A stretch of DNA of 64,000 bases from Thermothelomyces thermophilus ATCC 42464 (GCF_000226095.1 NC_016473.1:5084001-5148000), one strand, 5' to 3'; numbered from the stretch's first letter, positions 14,056 to 25,574 are shown. A program made the numbers and translations. Notes: generated from the sequence alone by a model not told the origin.

Positions 14056-15934
14056 GGTCAGATGAAAACAGAGAAAGATATGATGGAAATGGATAGAGAG
14101 CAATGCAAAGACGCCGAACGCCTGTCCGAGAAATGACCAAACCCGGGTTCGAAGATGTTGATGTCTGGTATGGGGGCTGCTGCGTCTTCGCTCCCTACGC
14201 AACACGAGGTGAGAGGTGAGCGATAAGGAAATTCGGCCAACAGAGCGGGGCTGCGGGGTACCGAGCTCCAACCCACCACAGATAAGGGTTGGGGTTGCAA
14301 CACGGTCACGTGCAAGCAACTGCAAATTTCCGCGCATGCACGCGTGCACAGACCAGGTTATACAGATATATAAGCCCTCTCCCTCTCGCAGAATCTTAGT
14401 TTTACTTCTCTTCTTTTTTTCCTCATACTTACCTTGATTGGGTACACCTGGATCAAGAAGCAGGGGTACCAGAGCGATGGGCCTGCATTGCACATCGTGG
14501 AGCACGTCGTTCTGAATTGTCCTTCGGGGCCGTTCCGGTCATAATTTTTGATGTCATCTTTTTCACCGTGATCTCGGCGCTGTGTCGGGCCACGGGGAAG
14601 AAGCATGGAGTACGGGCTATTTCGGAGGATTCTCTGGGCTTATGCTGATCATGCGCTAAAACTCGAGATATGTATGGTAACTTACGGGACCGCTTGGCTA
14701 GTGCGTAGATGAGCGAGCGTATGGAGTTGAAGCTCTGGGATCGAGGGGCCCTCTCGCCGTTACCAGGAAATGTATGAAATACAACAACTGGGCGTCTTAC
14801 CCTCACATGTTCATTGCCCGCTTTCAAATCTGTATTGACGGATTACAAAATACGACTGGTGAGGACTACGATGCGTATTCAATCGGATACGGTTATTGCT
14901 GTGTGTGGCAGAAAAAAAGCATCCCAACAGCCTTTTCACAGGGCAAATCACGCAAAGTTGCGCGACTGCAGGGGTGCGCCGCTGCATGTAACTAGCAACT
15001 AAGCGACCGCGGGGCATCGACGCCAGATTCGTCTCGATACCCCGCCATCCCAAGCAGAGCGATGTTCCTACCAACCAACAGTGTTCCCGTGTCTGTGGAT
15101 CTCGCCGATAGCTCCGAGGCATCTGTGACGCACAGCAGCGCTCTATTGCCCCTCAAATCAAGAAACCGGGGCCTGGATAATCGGCACAACCTAAGGTTGA
15201 GCCGAAAAGGCTCGTGAAGCCGCCCCCAATTGCACGCATGTTGCGCTGGAGCTTGATGAGTCTCTAGCCCTCAGAATATCATGGACGGCACGATCCCGCC
15301 GTATCGGTACAGTGCTGCTGCGCTGCCCGGACGTTCTGCCTTTCTTTCTCATGGTTATCAGCCCCCCCCACCGGCATTATGCTCCGAGCCTGACTACTAC
15401 TACGTAGGACTATGCCCCTGTCGGTACGCAGTACACTACTGTATCTCATCTCTGGGCCCCCTCCCGTGCTATCCGATGCGGAGTGGATGGTGATCTGACT
15501 AGTTTTAGGAAGTCAGTCCCAATTAACTGCATGTATTTCGAGCGGCACAATCCAGTCACCATTCGGACAAGACGTACAGGGGCCCACGTTTGAAAGCCGT
15601 TTATTTCTGGTGCTCGATCCCGAGAGTTTACCTGCTGGGGAGCGCCCATCTGTGGCGAAATCGGGGGACCCATACAGCTTGCGTTCTGCGAGTGTTGCAA
15701 GTTGGCACAGTACATACATAGTAGACAGCTACACCCTTGATCCTTGCCGGCATCATCCGGATTTGACTTACACTCCGACCCATCGCCGTCGAAAACCGAA
15801 CAGGCAGTGCTGCACGTATAAGAGATTATCACCCTTACCCTTGCCGAAGCGGCCGCACCAAGGCAAGCTGCGAGCTCCGTGCTCCGTGCTCCGTTGCGAG
15901 GCGGGAAACGAGAAAAAGCGAAATCGCCGTCACA
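14056..15934. other. Intergenic region, divergent promoters
   Basis: About 1.9 kb between the phosphatase gene and the SIS-domain gene, which are transcribed away from each other. It has pyrimidine-rich patches (14375-14430) and a TATATAAG string near 14368, but no frame with protein-like composition and no RNA gene that I can support. Confidence 0.45.
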
Positions 15935-17287
15935 ATGGTCCAGCAATGCGCGCAGCAGCGGCCGGTGCAGAACAGCGAGGTGTATGTGCTGCGCCAAGTG
16001 CCGCCGTTCCCGCCCCTGTCTCCCCCCTCTCCCGTCACGCCGGCCGAGGACTTTGACGATGGGCCGGTCGACGCTCCCAGTCTCGCCCTCTGTGGCAGAC
16101 GTCTCGCCGTAGAAGAGCGCCTCTCGCGCGCCGTCCACGTCCTCGCCACCGAGACCGCCGCCCTCCAGAACCTCACCCATCTCTACTCCACAGACCGCCT
16201 TGCGCGCGACGGTTTCAGCCGCGCCGTCGACGCCATAACCAGCCGCCACGGCACCAACGGCGGCAAGCTGGTGGTCATTGGCGTCGGCAAGTCCGGGCAT
16301 ATCGCCAAGAAGCTCGTCGCAACCTTCAACAGCCTCGCCATCACTGCCGTATTCCTGCATCCCACCGAGGCCTTGCACGGCGACCTCGGCCAGATCTCCC
16401 GGAACGATACTCTCCTCCTCATCACCTTCTCGGGCAAGACCCCGGAGCTCATCACCCTCCTCCCCCACCTCGACAAGTCCCTCCCGCTCATCCTTCTCAC
16501 GTCCCACACACGCCCGGAGACCTGCGACATCATCCGCCACCACCGGCCCGACACTATCCTCCTGCCGGCGCCCGTCCACGAGACCGAGACCGTCTCCTTC
16601 GGCGTGCCCGCTCCCACCACCTCCACGACCGTCGCCCTGACCGTCGGCGACGCCCTCGCCATCGTCGCGTCGAGAGAGCTCCATCCGCGCGTCGCCTCCG
16701 TGTTTGCGCAGAACCATCCGGGCGGCGCGATCGGTGCCGCGCTATGGCCTCACCAGCAGCAGCAGCAGCAACAGCAACCGCCGCGAAGCAAGGACGTGCG
16801 AGATGTGATGGTCCTGCTGGACGACATCCCTCCCCTTCTTCCATCCGACCTCGCGAGCTCCCCCGGTCCCACGGGCCTGGACGTCCTCCGCGCCGGGTAC
16901 GCGAGCCCATCCGGGTGGGTCCGACTCCCCGACCGAGACGGCGCCGGCCGCGGCGGCCCCGCCGGGGTCGTCTCGCCGCGCAGGATCAAGCGGCTGAGCG
17001 CCGAGGACATGGCCCGGCCGGTGGACGAGATCGAGCGCTGGCTGGTGACGCCCCGGAGCGCCTTCATCCCCGTGGCGGCGGGCACGAGCGTGCAGAGGGC
17101 GGCGGAGTGGGTCAGGGAGTTGCGGGCTGCCACCACCGGCGCCTCCCCCGGTCCTGGTCCTGGCGGGACCGCGGACGGGGAGAAGAAGGACTATGGCGGG
17201 TACGGGGACGAGGCGGTCGTGGCGGTCATGGAAAACGGGGAGTGTGTCGGGCTGCTCGAGGTGGGCAGGTTGCTTGAGGGCGTGTGA
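15935..17287 (+). CDS. SIS-domain sugar isomerase, KpsF/GutQ-like
   Basis: Single exon, 450 residues. Residues ~80-265 form a SIS (sugar isomerase) domain with the hallmark loop GVGKSGHIAKK (from Gly116) and HPTEALHGDLG (from His142), both close to bacterial arabinose-5-phosphate isomerases (KdsD, KpsF, GutQ). After the domain, DVRDVMVLLDDIPP echoes the start of the CBS pair in those enzymes, but the following region (residues ~300-450) is Pro/Gly-rich and only weakly CBS-like. A CAG run encodes a polyglutamine insert near residue 272. Bacterial relatives interconvert ribulose-5-phosphate and arabinose-5-phosphate for KDO synthesis; fungi make no lipopolysaccharide, so the substrate here is open. 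The N-terminal ~55 residues are Pro-rich and have no bacterial counterpart. Composition matches neighbouring genes, so any transfer is old. Confidence 0.85.
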   Translation: MVQQCAQQRPVQNSEVYVLRQVPPFPPLSPPSPVTPAEDFDDGPVDAPSLALCGRRLAVEERLSRAVHVLATETAALQNLTHLYSTDRLARDGFSRAVDAITSRHGTNGGKLVVIGVGKSGHIAKKLVATFNSLAITAVFLHPTEALHGDLGQISRNDTLLLITFSGKTPELITLLPHLDKSLPLILLTSHTRPETCDIIRHHRPDTILLPAPVHETETVSFGVPAPTTSTTVALTVGDALAIVASRELHPRVASVFAQNHPGGAIGAALWPHQQQQQQQQPPRSKDVRDVMVLLDDIPPLLPSDLASSPGPTGLDVLRAGYASPSGWVRLPDRDGAGRGGPAGVVSPRRIKRLSAEDMARPVDEIERWLVTPRSAFIPVAAGTSVQRAAEWVRELRAATTGASPGPGPGGTADGEKKDYGGYGDEAVVAVMENGECVGLLEVGRLLEGV

Positions 17288-17768
17288 ATGGTGTCATTCA
17301 TCATGCCGGGAATATGGGTGGGTTCTTGAACTTGGGTGATGGCTGGCCCAAAACAACTAGAGCTTGACTGGTTTTGGCCGGGGCGGCATTCTTGCGTTTT
17401 ACATGAGCTTACATGAGGTTGCGTTTTTTTTTTTTTTTTTTTTTTTTTTTTGGCATGGCGTCCACGGTTTTCTGATGTTTTCTTTTTTTTATTTAGCTTC
17501 TCGTTCAACTCGAGGGAGGTAGTCGTCGTTTGGCACGGTTGGGAGCTATGTTCCAAGGGATTTGCCAGCCGCGGTGGCATCCCACACAGCATTGGGTGGC
17601 ACATTTGCTTTTCAAAAGTTGCACGACGCAGTACGGATTAGTGGTGGCTTTCTTCCACACGAGTTCTCCATGCGCAGTTGGAGAGGTCGTGCATTTTTGA
17701 ATACAAGGACGGGTATTACATTGCTGTCTCTTGCGCCACACGGAGAGATGGTATTAACATCCAAGCGC
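17288..17768. other. Intergenic region between convergent genes
   Basis: Contains a long T-run (about 17426-17451) and two shorter ones downstream of the SIS-domain gene. No gene seen. Confidence 0.5.
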
Positions 17769-19193
17769 TCAGTCATCCTCGCTGCTACTACTACTCCCCG
17801 ACTCGCTCTCTTCATGCGAGTCTCTCTCTTCATGCGACTCTCTCTCTTCATGCGACTCTCTCTCTTCATCCGACTCTGTGTCAGCTTCCGAACCCGATTC
17901 AGAGGACGAGCTGCTGCTCGAGCTTGACGACTCCGCCGCTTCCCCGCCTGGCGCCATGTCCATCTCCTCGTCCTCGGACGACTCGTCGCTGCCACTGCTA
18001 CTCTCTTCCGAATCGCTCTCCTCCGACTCCGACTCGGACGAGCTACTACTACTATTGGTGCTGCTACTGCTGCTGCTGCTGCTGCTGTCATCGTCGTCGT
18101 CGCCGATGTCCGTGCGAATATTGCGCAGCCTGCGTCGCTTCGCCGGCTGCTGCGAGCCGTCACCGCGCCTGGTCCCAGCTGTCCCGTCCGCTACGGCGAC
18201 AGCTTCCCGGCCCGACGCGGATGACGACGACGACGTGCTCGTTGTTGCTGTGGAGGCCGTCGCGCGTGATGTTGTGCTCTCCTCGCTTTCAGAGAGCACG
18301 TCGGCCACCAGTTCCGCGCGGATGCGCTTTACCAGGCGCTGCTTGACTTCTGGCGTCGCGGTTCGCAAAACATAATTTACCTCATCGAGTGTCCTCTTTC
18401 CATTGGCGTTTTTGCCGCTGCCCTTGGCTTTCTGCTGCTGCTGCTGCTGCTGCTGAAGGTCTTGCAGGAACCGGGATATTGTCTCCTCGTATTCTTTTTG
18501 CTTGGTTTCCTTGTCCTTGAGGGTGGCGGGGAATGCGCCCGCGCCAGCCTCCATGTCTTTCTGTTTGATCTCGGCGGCTGTTTCCCGTAATCTTGTCCGT
18601 ACGAAGCCTTTCAAGTCGCGGATGTAATCGTAAAAGATGGCAATGTCGGATGATGGTACTTTGTCCCCGTTAAAAACGTACTTGATGAGGAGCGTCTGGT
18701 GGTTCTTGTTGAACTTCCACGAATCCCTTGCCGTGTGCCACTGGCGGAGGTAGTGGAGGGATGGTTCGAGGTTGGTGTCTGCTTTGGGAGCGTCGGTTGT
18801 CTTTTTGGCTTTCTTTTTCTTCGCCTTCTTCTTCTTCTTCTTCTTCTTCTCGGCCTTGTCCTTAGTGTTGTCCTTGGTGCCTTCAGCGAACGACACCGAT
18901 TTTCTCAGCGAGGACGGTGTCCCTTGGCCCGCCGCTGATTGGTCCTCCCTCCGAGGTTTTTTATTCGGCGTCTGCGAAGACGCGGCGTTCGGCGCGGATG
19001 CGGAACTTGGCAGCTTTCGTTTGACGGCGCTCGCCGGGCTTCCGTTGACCCGAGTTTGGCCGGCGTTTGGGGCTTGCGCGGCAGGGCTTGCTCTTGGTGC
19101 ATTGAAGCCAGTCGAGCTGGTGGTAGCTTCGCCTGACACAGGTCCCTTGAGCTTGAGGCCCAATCGCTTCCAAGCCGGAACGTGGGCGGACAT
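17769..19193 (-). CDS. WKF-domain protein (C7orf50-like), acidic Ser-rich tail
   Basis: One exon, 474 residues, beginning MSAHVPAWKRLGLKLK. A lysine run (residues ~115-131) precedes a WKF-type domain at about 145-205 (LHYLRQWHTARDSWKFNKNH, then KYVFNGDKVP and FVRTRLRETA). The domain is shared with human C7orf50 and fungal relatives, which are nucleolar and thought to be linked to ribosome biogenesis; function here is inferred only from that. A polyglutamine run lies near residue 245. The last 150 residues are almost pure Ser/Glu/Asp, ending in four near-identical SHEERE-type hexapeptides, resembling nucleolar acidic tracts such as in Srp40/Nopp140. No membrane segment or signal peptide. Start chosen because the conserved N-terminal peptide begins there. 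Confidence 0.82.
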   Translation of the reverse strand: MSAHVPAWKRLGLKLKGPVSGEATTSSTGFNAPRASPAAQAPNAGQTRVNGSPASAVKRKLPSSASAPNAASSQTPNKKPRREDQSAAGQGTPSSLRKSVSFAEGTKDNTKDKAEKKKKKKKKAKKKKAKKTTDAPKADTNLEPSLHYLRQWHTARDSWKFNKNHQTLLIKYVFNGDKVPSSDIAIFYDYIRDLKGFVRTRLRETAAEIKQKDMEAGAGAFPATLKDKETKQKEYEETISRFLQDLQQQQQQQQKAKGSGKNANGKRTLDEVNYVLRTATPEVKQRLVKRIRAELVADVLSESEESTTSRATASTATTSTSSSSSASGREAVAVADGTAGTRRGDGSQQPAKRRRLRNIRTDIGDDDDDSSSSSSSSSTNSSSSSSESESEESDSEESSSGSDESSEDEEMDMAPGGEAAESSSSSSSSSSESGSEADTESDEERESHEERESHEERDSHEESESGSSSSSEDD

Positions 19194-19849
19194 GGTGACG
19201 ATCAGAAGCAGAGACAGGACAACGGGACGGAAGGGGTTCGGTCGGGAATGGGGCAGTGGGATTCCACAGCAACAGGAAACAAAGGGCCGGACAACCAGGC
19301 GACAGGCAGTCTAAACCAAGACCATCGACATTGCCGGAATTGGAGCCTTAAGAGGCATTTCTGCGTGTCTTATTGGGCGTCTCCGTGCTGTTTCCAGAGC
19401 TTGTTCATGCCGCCCGCAGCAAATTTCTGCCCGGATTGATCTTATCGGTACCCGACGCAGGGGTGCTGGTGCAGATAAGATCTGTACCTAAGGTACGTAC
19501 CCCCCATGATGCTAGGGTATCAAAAGTTTTCCCTGGTAATCGGGGTGATCATGAAATAACTAGTTAGTGGGGTTAGGCCGTCGCACAAAGTTTCCGCCTG
19601 GCATTTGAGGCACCAAGCTTCAGCTCCATCAGCCTTGCTCTAGGCAAACTGCCCGCAACGCGTCAAATCGCTGGGGGTAGCTTGGCCCATCATCCAACAA
19701 CCAAGCTCCGCCGCCTGCCTAGCCCACCACCTCCTTCCCACCACATTACCGACAATATCTCAAACTGTCTGGGCTGCACTACCTTTTCTGACTGTTACGA
19801 ATACCAGAAAAGCATTTTTTTTTTTTTTTCAGTGAATCAGTCTGTCAAA
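19194..19849. other. Divergent promoter region
   Basis: Between the WKF gene and the proteasome gene, transcribed apart. A long T-run followed by CAG (19815-19831) just before the proteasome start looks like a 3' splice site, so the proteasome gene may have an intron in its 5' untranslated region. No coding region seen. Confidence 0.45.
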
Positions 19850-20966
19850 ATGGCGGGTACGTCTTCTGTTTGCGGCCTCCGCATAGCTTCGAGCTCCACT
19901 TGGACATCGCTAACACAACTGGCACAGGCAACGCTGGCTACGACAGACATATCACCATCTTCTCGGAACAAGGGCGGCTGTACCAAGTCGGTATGTACGA
20001 GGCGATCCAGGCGATCCAGTGTCCAGTAAGAGGTGGCCGGGGGCACCAGCGGAAATGACCGCCGTGCCGGGTTGACGGATGGGTGGAGGATGGGTGGAGG
20101 ATGGGTGAAGTAGTGGGCTTCGGCGCTGACGGATCAACCGCAGAATATGCCTTCAAGGCGATCACGGCGGCGAACATTATGTCGATTGGTGTGCGGGGCA
20201 AGGACTGCGCCGTAGTCCTGTCCCAAAAGAAAGTCCCGGTACGTTGTTACGGGCCGCCCGGCGACCCGCGCATCTCGAAGCTGACGGGCGCAACCAGGAT
20301 AAACTCATCGACCCCTCGTCTGTATCACACATCTTCCAAATTTCTCCGTCGGTCGGCTGCGTCATGACGGGTTCCATTGCCGATGCCCGCGCCTTCTCCC
20401 AGCGTGCCCAATCGGAAGCCGCAGAATTCAAGTACAAGTATGGCTATGAAATGCCATGCGACGCCTTGGCCAAGCGGTTGGCCAACATCAGCCAGGTGTA
20501 CACTCAACGGGTATGTGCGAGTGTAGTTTGGGGGAAAGCAAGAGGCAAAAGGAAGAGCTCTTCTGCTGACCACTTCCAGGCATACATGAGACCGTACGGT
20601 GTGGCGACGACGTTGATATCGCTCGACTCTGAGTTTGGACCCCAGCTGTTCAAGTGCGATCCTGCCGGCTATTACATCGGGTACAAGGGAACCGCCGCGG
20701 GCCCCAAGCAGCAGGAGGCGCTCAACCACCTCGAGAAGAAACTCAAGAACAAGGACTGCGCCCCCGGCGACTGGAAGGAGGTTGTGGAGCTCGCCATCAC
20801 CACCCTCAGTACCGTCCTGAGCATGGATTTCAAGAAGACCGAGATCGAGATCGGCATTGTGGGAGGGCCGCGCCCAGACGGCAAGGAAGGGACATACCCC
20901 GGCTTCAGGAAGCTGACGGAAGAAGAGATCGACGAGAGGTTACAGGCAATTGCAGAGAAGGACTGA
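19850..20966 (+). CDS. SCL1: 20S proteasome subunit alpha-1
   Basis: Five exons, 19850-19856, 19928-19990, 20144-20238, 20298-20510 and 20580-20966, give 254 residues. The first exon is only seven bases (Met-Ala plus one base), a layout seen in fungal proteasome genes. The proteasome alpha signature [24 protein letters not shown] is assembled across introns 1 and 2, and YDRH identifies the alpha-1 (Scl1/PSMA6) paralogue. Further landmarks are [26 protein letters not shown] and [14 protein letters not shown]. Alpha subunits form the gated outer rings of the 20S core; they are not catalytic. All introns are GT..AG and preserve frame. Length matches yeast Scl1 (252). The C-terminus ends [10 protein letters not shown] as in the family. 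Confidence 0.96.
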
Positions 20967-22959
20967 AGTAACAGATCTGCCGAGTAGACGCGGCCAAGGG
21001 GGGGGATGGATCGGATCCCCTTCGCTCCTGATTGTTGAGAGGCCAACAGCGGGGGCGGCAGGTGAGCTGGATGTCGCGTATGGTGAGGTCGATGTCCCCA
21101 AATACCACGTTGCTTATTCCGAACAAGAAGAACCACGCTCCTTGGTTTAGATGCAGGATGCGGGAGAAGCTCAAAACAGAGCGGTGCGTGGCAAAGACAG
21201 TTCCTCGGACGAACCCCTGTCTCGGGTGAAGACCAAGATATGCATGACTGCTCACCAACCCAGGAACCCGACCACGCGGTGGCAACGGGCTGTGCGTCAT
21301 TTAGTGTGAGTAAGCACGTTTGGTGACAAAATCGGGCACGCCAAGAAGTGCGAAGTACCGGGACTTTGGGTCTCTACGCACGAGACCTCGATGGAGTGGG
21401 ACATAAGGGCCGGGGAGTCTGCCACGCACTGCACATCAGAGGCTGGAGGCTCCTTGTGTCGATGCCAAGTCAGAAGACTCGGGACCTTGCAGAGCTGACG
21501 GAAGTTGACGCTCCTAAGGTCTTGGCAAGGCTGTCGACGATCCTTCGGGCTTCTAAAGCGGGGACGGGGGAGACTTTTACCGTAGAGCTCGGAACGCCCG
21601 TTGTTCAGTGGAGGTCGTTCAAGGTTTTTCTACCACTACACTACGGAAAACGTCGACCAGCCAGGTGGAGGACTCTTGAGAAACGTCGTTGTTCAGCTCG
21701 GCCGAAGAGAGCTATGGAGTTGTGAAGGTCGAGGCTCGGGCCCCCATTGGTTCCCGAAAGACCTGAGCCACATGAGCTCCCTCCTTCGCGAAAACTCGGC
21801 CAGCGCCCGGGGGGGGAGGATGGCTGGATTGGGCCTCCGTCGGTTCCATGGCGCGCCTGAAACTTCGCCAACCTTTCCGCTTCGGTGACCCCCCCGGTCG
21901 ACACATTTCCACATCTGCAAGCTGCAACCAAGCCACGCTGCTTGGTACTAGTAGTGTTAGTTCTTGGCACCCACTTGCTTGTGCGATCTGAGAAGGGCCT
22001 GCCACCTGGATGGTGCCGCAGCGGCAGTCATTTCTCGGTGAGATGCTCCTTGGCAGCAGCAAGAGACAAGAGACATGACAATTCCGGGCCTCTGGGCGAT
22101 CGTGGTAGACTTCTCCTGCATGCGGCTGCAGCTTTTGCCAGCCCGACCAGGGCTCAATTTTGAAGACACCGTTGCAGCCGTCGATTCCGGCTGTTGATAA
22201 CCCCCCCTTTCCCCCAAAAAACCCTTGGTGTTGTGCCAGCAGACCCCCGTTATTGGGCAGAGAGCACGGCAGATGTGGATTCACCGCAGGTGCATACAGC
22301 TCTGTAGGGCCCATGCCCGGCTGGCTCCTCTCATCGGCGGCGGCTTTCGGCTGTCAGAAACCGACGCAGGAACAAGACCTACGCTGCTCCACCAAAGCAA
22401 CATGGCTTCAACCCGCGGCTGTGGGAATGGCTGACGGGCCCGGTCGAGCTTGTTTCGTTGTCTAGCAAATGGACGAGGCTGCTCGAAGATGAGCAACTGT
22501 AGGCCCTTTGCTGAGTTGAAGATCGCGGACGACACGCGGTGGTCTCCCCCGCAGGACTCCTCTCGACTGCTACGTACAACCAGGGGAGCTCAGTTCGCCG
22601 GAGTCCTCACGGCCTCCCCTTTTCTAGCTCGACGGTTTGCAGTCCCGGATGATGGCAAATTCTACAAAAGGCATGGGAGCCGCCACCCAGAATGTCGCCG
22701 TCGTAGCGTTGGAGTTATCACCACTGTCTCCGGGGACGCCAATCTCTTCTGCTTTCAGCCGTGCGAGGGTTAATCTTGCAGGAGCTACTTTTTTGCTATC
22801 TCTGTCTTGCTTTGTTTTCTTTTTTTTTTTTTTTTTTGTGCGAGCGACATACTTCTACTCGTTCGAGTTCTTTCCTCCCGCGACGGAGCCGGACGCTCGT
22901 CGCCTACTCTGTTCTCCATACCCTAATATCCATTCTACGAACGGCCCTTGCGAGGCAGA
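20967..22959. other. Intergenic region, no gene seen
   Basis: Two kilobases between two plus-strand genes. Many short frames occur on both strands but none shows a domain, intron structure or biased composition that I can defend. A T-run (22823-22839) lies before the next gene and fits its pyrimidine-rich promoter region. Confidence 0.45.
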
Positions 22960-23966
22960 ATGGCTGACGGACGTCCGTAACTTTCTACTCTATCATTCCT
23001 TACTACCCTCCACACAATCTTGCCTCGCCCCTCCCCTTCCCGAACCCTAGCCCTACGACCCTCCGGGGTCGAGTGCACCCCCTTCACCCACCCCCCCCCC
23101 CCCCTTTTTTTTTGGCCCTACGGGACGAATCTCTAGACGCCACACCCCGGGGGCGGCCATACCAAGACACGGACTAACCCCGAGCTCCGCGGAGGACACA
23201 GTCAACGAATACCGGACGGCGCGTGTGGCCGAGCTGCTCTCCGACTTTCGCACGCTTCAATACTACATCGCCGCGGCGCCCTGCAACCCCCCCAACATGG
23301 ACGACTACTACACCGAAGGGTGGGCGGAGCTCCGACAGTGCGCGATCGACGGGCAGCACATCCTCAACTGCGCGGCCGACATTACGGTGCCGCGCGCCAA
23401 CGGCGGGCCCGAGGAGCAGGCGAAGGCGGAACTGAAGCAGTATGTTTGTCTCTCGTGCCCCTGCTGTCATTTATCCCCATTCCCTCCACCTACCTCTCCT
23501 TGTCACCCCCTCGCGGCTGGTCGTATCTAACCCGTTCCCGCTCCCACTAAGAGTCCTTCTCGACGCGTACGCTCGCAGGCACGAGGGACAAAAGATCTAC
23601 CTCCGACAGCAGGCGGCACAGCGCTGGATCGACTGGCGGGACCAGGTCCTCATGGGCGGCAGGCCGCACGCGGGGAACCAGCAACAACTCGGAGCAATCG
23701 ATGATCACTTGCGGGCTGTAAGTCGTCTCAGACTTGTTGCCTACGCTTACATTATCTACCGCTCGCTCATTCGCCCCCGCCCGTTCGTATCGGTCCCAAA
23801 CCGCGATTACCACTGACTAGGTCCCTTATTATAGGAGCTCGCAAACATCACCGACGAAGCCGTCTACTCGGAGCTACAGACCTCCGACATCAGCTTGGGC
23901 CGCTGGACGGCCGAGGATCCGAGCCTGGGTGCAGTGCAGCGCTGGGTGCGGACTCGACGATGCTAA
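22960..23966 (+). CDS. Unrecognised four-exon gene, ~205 residues
   Basis: I do not recognise the product. A consistent model uses exons 22960-22976, 23137-23439, 23552-23717 and 23835-23966. Intron 1 (GTAACT..CTCTAG) covers the C-run/T-run tract and brings ATG into the long frame; intron 3 is GTAAGT..TATAG. For intron 2 two acceptors fit in frame, AAG ending at 23551 or CAG ending at 23578; the first keeps an uninterrupted amphipathic stretch (ELKQVLLDAYARRHEGQK). The product (205 residues, or 196 with the later acceptor) is soluble, rich in Ala, Gln and charged residues, probably helical, with no signal peptide or membrane segment. Conserved-looking features are LLSDFRTLQYYI and QQAAQRWIDWRDQ. 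The small first exon and the choice of acceptor are the uncertain parts. Confidence 0.6.
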
Positions 23967-24743
23967 GACACGGACCTGACCACGACAAAATGAACCGTCA
24001 ACTTTGATAACAGCCCTCGTCATGGCTGACGACATTGTGGACTTCCACAAACACATCACATTTCCCTTCTTCTGAGGAGAACCTCGTATCTCCCGGCAAT
24101 GCCAAGCCATTGCCCTTTTTCGTTTATGGGCGCTTTCAGCTTTTCTTTTCCCTTCTCTGTTCTACATCGTTATCTCAGTTTATATTTCTTCAGGCGCATC
24201 GGGGGGGACATGGGCATCTTCAAAAGGAAAAGATTGAGGCTTGTGGGTTAGACATGGTATTGTTTTCGTCATTGAGATATCCACCGGAAAATCACATGAG
24301 GGACACCGGGCACTGGATGGCTGGATGGGTTATGACGAGCATGTACATTTTTTTCTGGGTGGACGTCGGACACCCTTCAGTTGTATATATATGCATGCCC
24401 TCGGGCAGGGGTTGCAGTTACAACGCAGAGTGTATTCAGAGTGTATTCAGAGTGTTGGCGGAGGTGGATTGACTGCCCGGGGCAGAGAATATTAATAACT
24501 ACAGAGTAACATAAGAATTTGCCGCATCAAATTGGACCGAGACTTCTCATAGGAACGAGGGCCCAGAGTGACCAGCCCCTGAGCTTGGTAGGTTGGCAGG
24601 AACGTGTGTACATACAAGGAAGGCAAAATGTTCGCAACAGTATATCCAAAATAACCAGAAGAAACCAACAGAGGAAAAAAAAAAAATACCACGCATGCGA
24701 GCGCACTTTGGGGCGTGCGCTCACCTCCATGTTGCGTGACTCG
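23967..24743. other. Intergenic region between convergent genes
   Basis: 3' flanks of the unrecognised gene and the TMEM234-like gene. A short imperfect tandem (CAGAGTGTATT units) occurs near 24427-24452. No gene seen. Confidence 0.5.
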
Positions 24744-25574
24744 TCAGGAAGCATTCTTGCTCTGCACGCACAACGCAATACCGCCCACCGACAGCAACAT
24801 TCCAATCATGGTTTCTGAGCAGGCGTGCGCACGCTGTCAGCATAACATCACATCACAGTAACAATGGCGGTGTGTAAGTCAACGTGAAACATACCTCGAC
24901 TGATAACCTTTCCTTCAACCCACCATTCACCGATCACCGTGAACAAGAAGGCGACCGTGTTCACAATCGGCACCGTCAAGCTCAATTCTGCATCTAGTCA
25001 GCCCCACACCCACATTGAACATACCTGATATGTAAACTTTGGGGTACACAAAAGCACATGTATCAGACTGAATTGCCTATTGGGGGCTGCCCGGCTAACC
25101 CGCGAATTATACCATCCCGAAATACTGTAACCAATGGAAGAATAATACATCGTGAATGAAACCATTATCAAAGAGGAATAACGCAGGAAAGCAGGCAGTG
25201 GAGTGCGAGAAAAAAAAAGAGATAAAAGAATATAACAAAAAAAAAAAATACATACCAGCTCTCCCAACCAACAAGAAGAACCAGACGCTGCCCGTCAGGT
25301 TCAGCAGTAACGGCACGGCATAGCGCGGGTTGCGGAGGAGGTCGACGACGGCGAAAAAGGCGGCGCAGGCGCGGCGGCGCAGGGGGCTCCGACGCACGGC
25401 GGGCAAGTCCAGGAGCGGGTGGGCGCCCGGGCGGTGGTCCTTGGCCGCGCGCCGGATGAAGGGCGTCGTGAAGCCCCAGGCCAGGCCGACGAGGAGGAAG
25501 GAGAGGACGAAGTTTATGAGCGGGGGCTGCCGCTGTTGCTGTTGATGCTCTCCCTGATTGGTCTCGGCAGACAT
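24744..25574 (-). CDS. TMEM234-like four-helix membrane protein
   Basis: Three exons on the minus strand, 25574-25256, 24987-24895 and 24814-24744, make 160 residues, as in human TMEM234 (~164). Four hydrophobic segments are visible: NFVLSFLLVGLAWGFTTPF near residues 22-40, PLLLNLTGSVWFFLLVG near 88-104, the exon 2 segment LTVPIVNTVAFLFTVIGE, and MIGMLLSVGGIALCV in exon 3. The order TTPFIRRAA, LLNLTGS, SLTVPIVN, GMLLSVGGIAL matches the TMEM234 family, small proteins related in fold to EamA/DMT transporters. Animal TMEM234 is linked to kidney basement membrane formation, but the fungal role is unknown. Intron 1 is long (268 bases) and A/T-run rich; all borders are GT..AG and keep frame. Confidence 0.88.

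Noticed and set aside
15446-16717. Long minus-strand open frame (423 codons)
   Set aside because: It is antisense to the SIS-domain gene; the plus strand has clear family motifs, and GC-rich codons keep the opposite frame open.
20967-22959. Possible gene in the 2 kb gap after the proteasome gene
   Set aside because: No frame has a domain, plausible splice pattern or coding bias on either strand.
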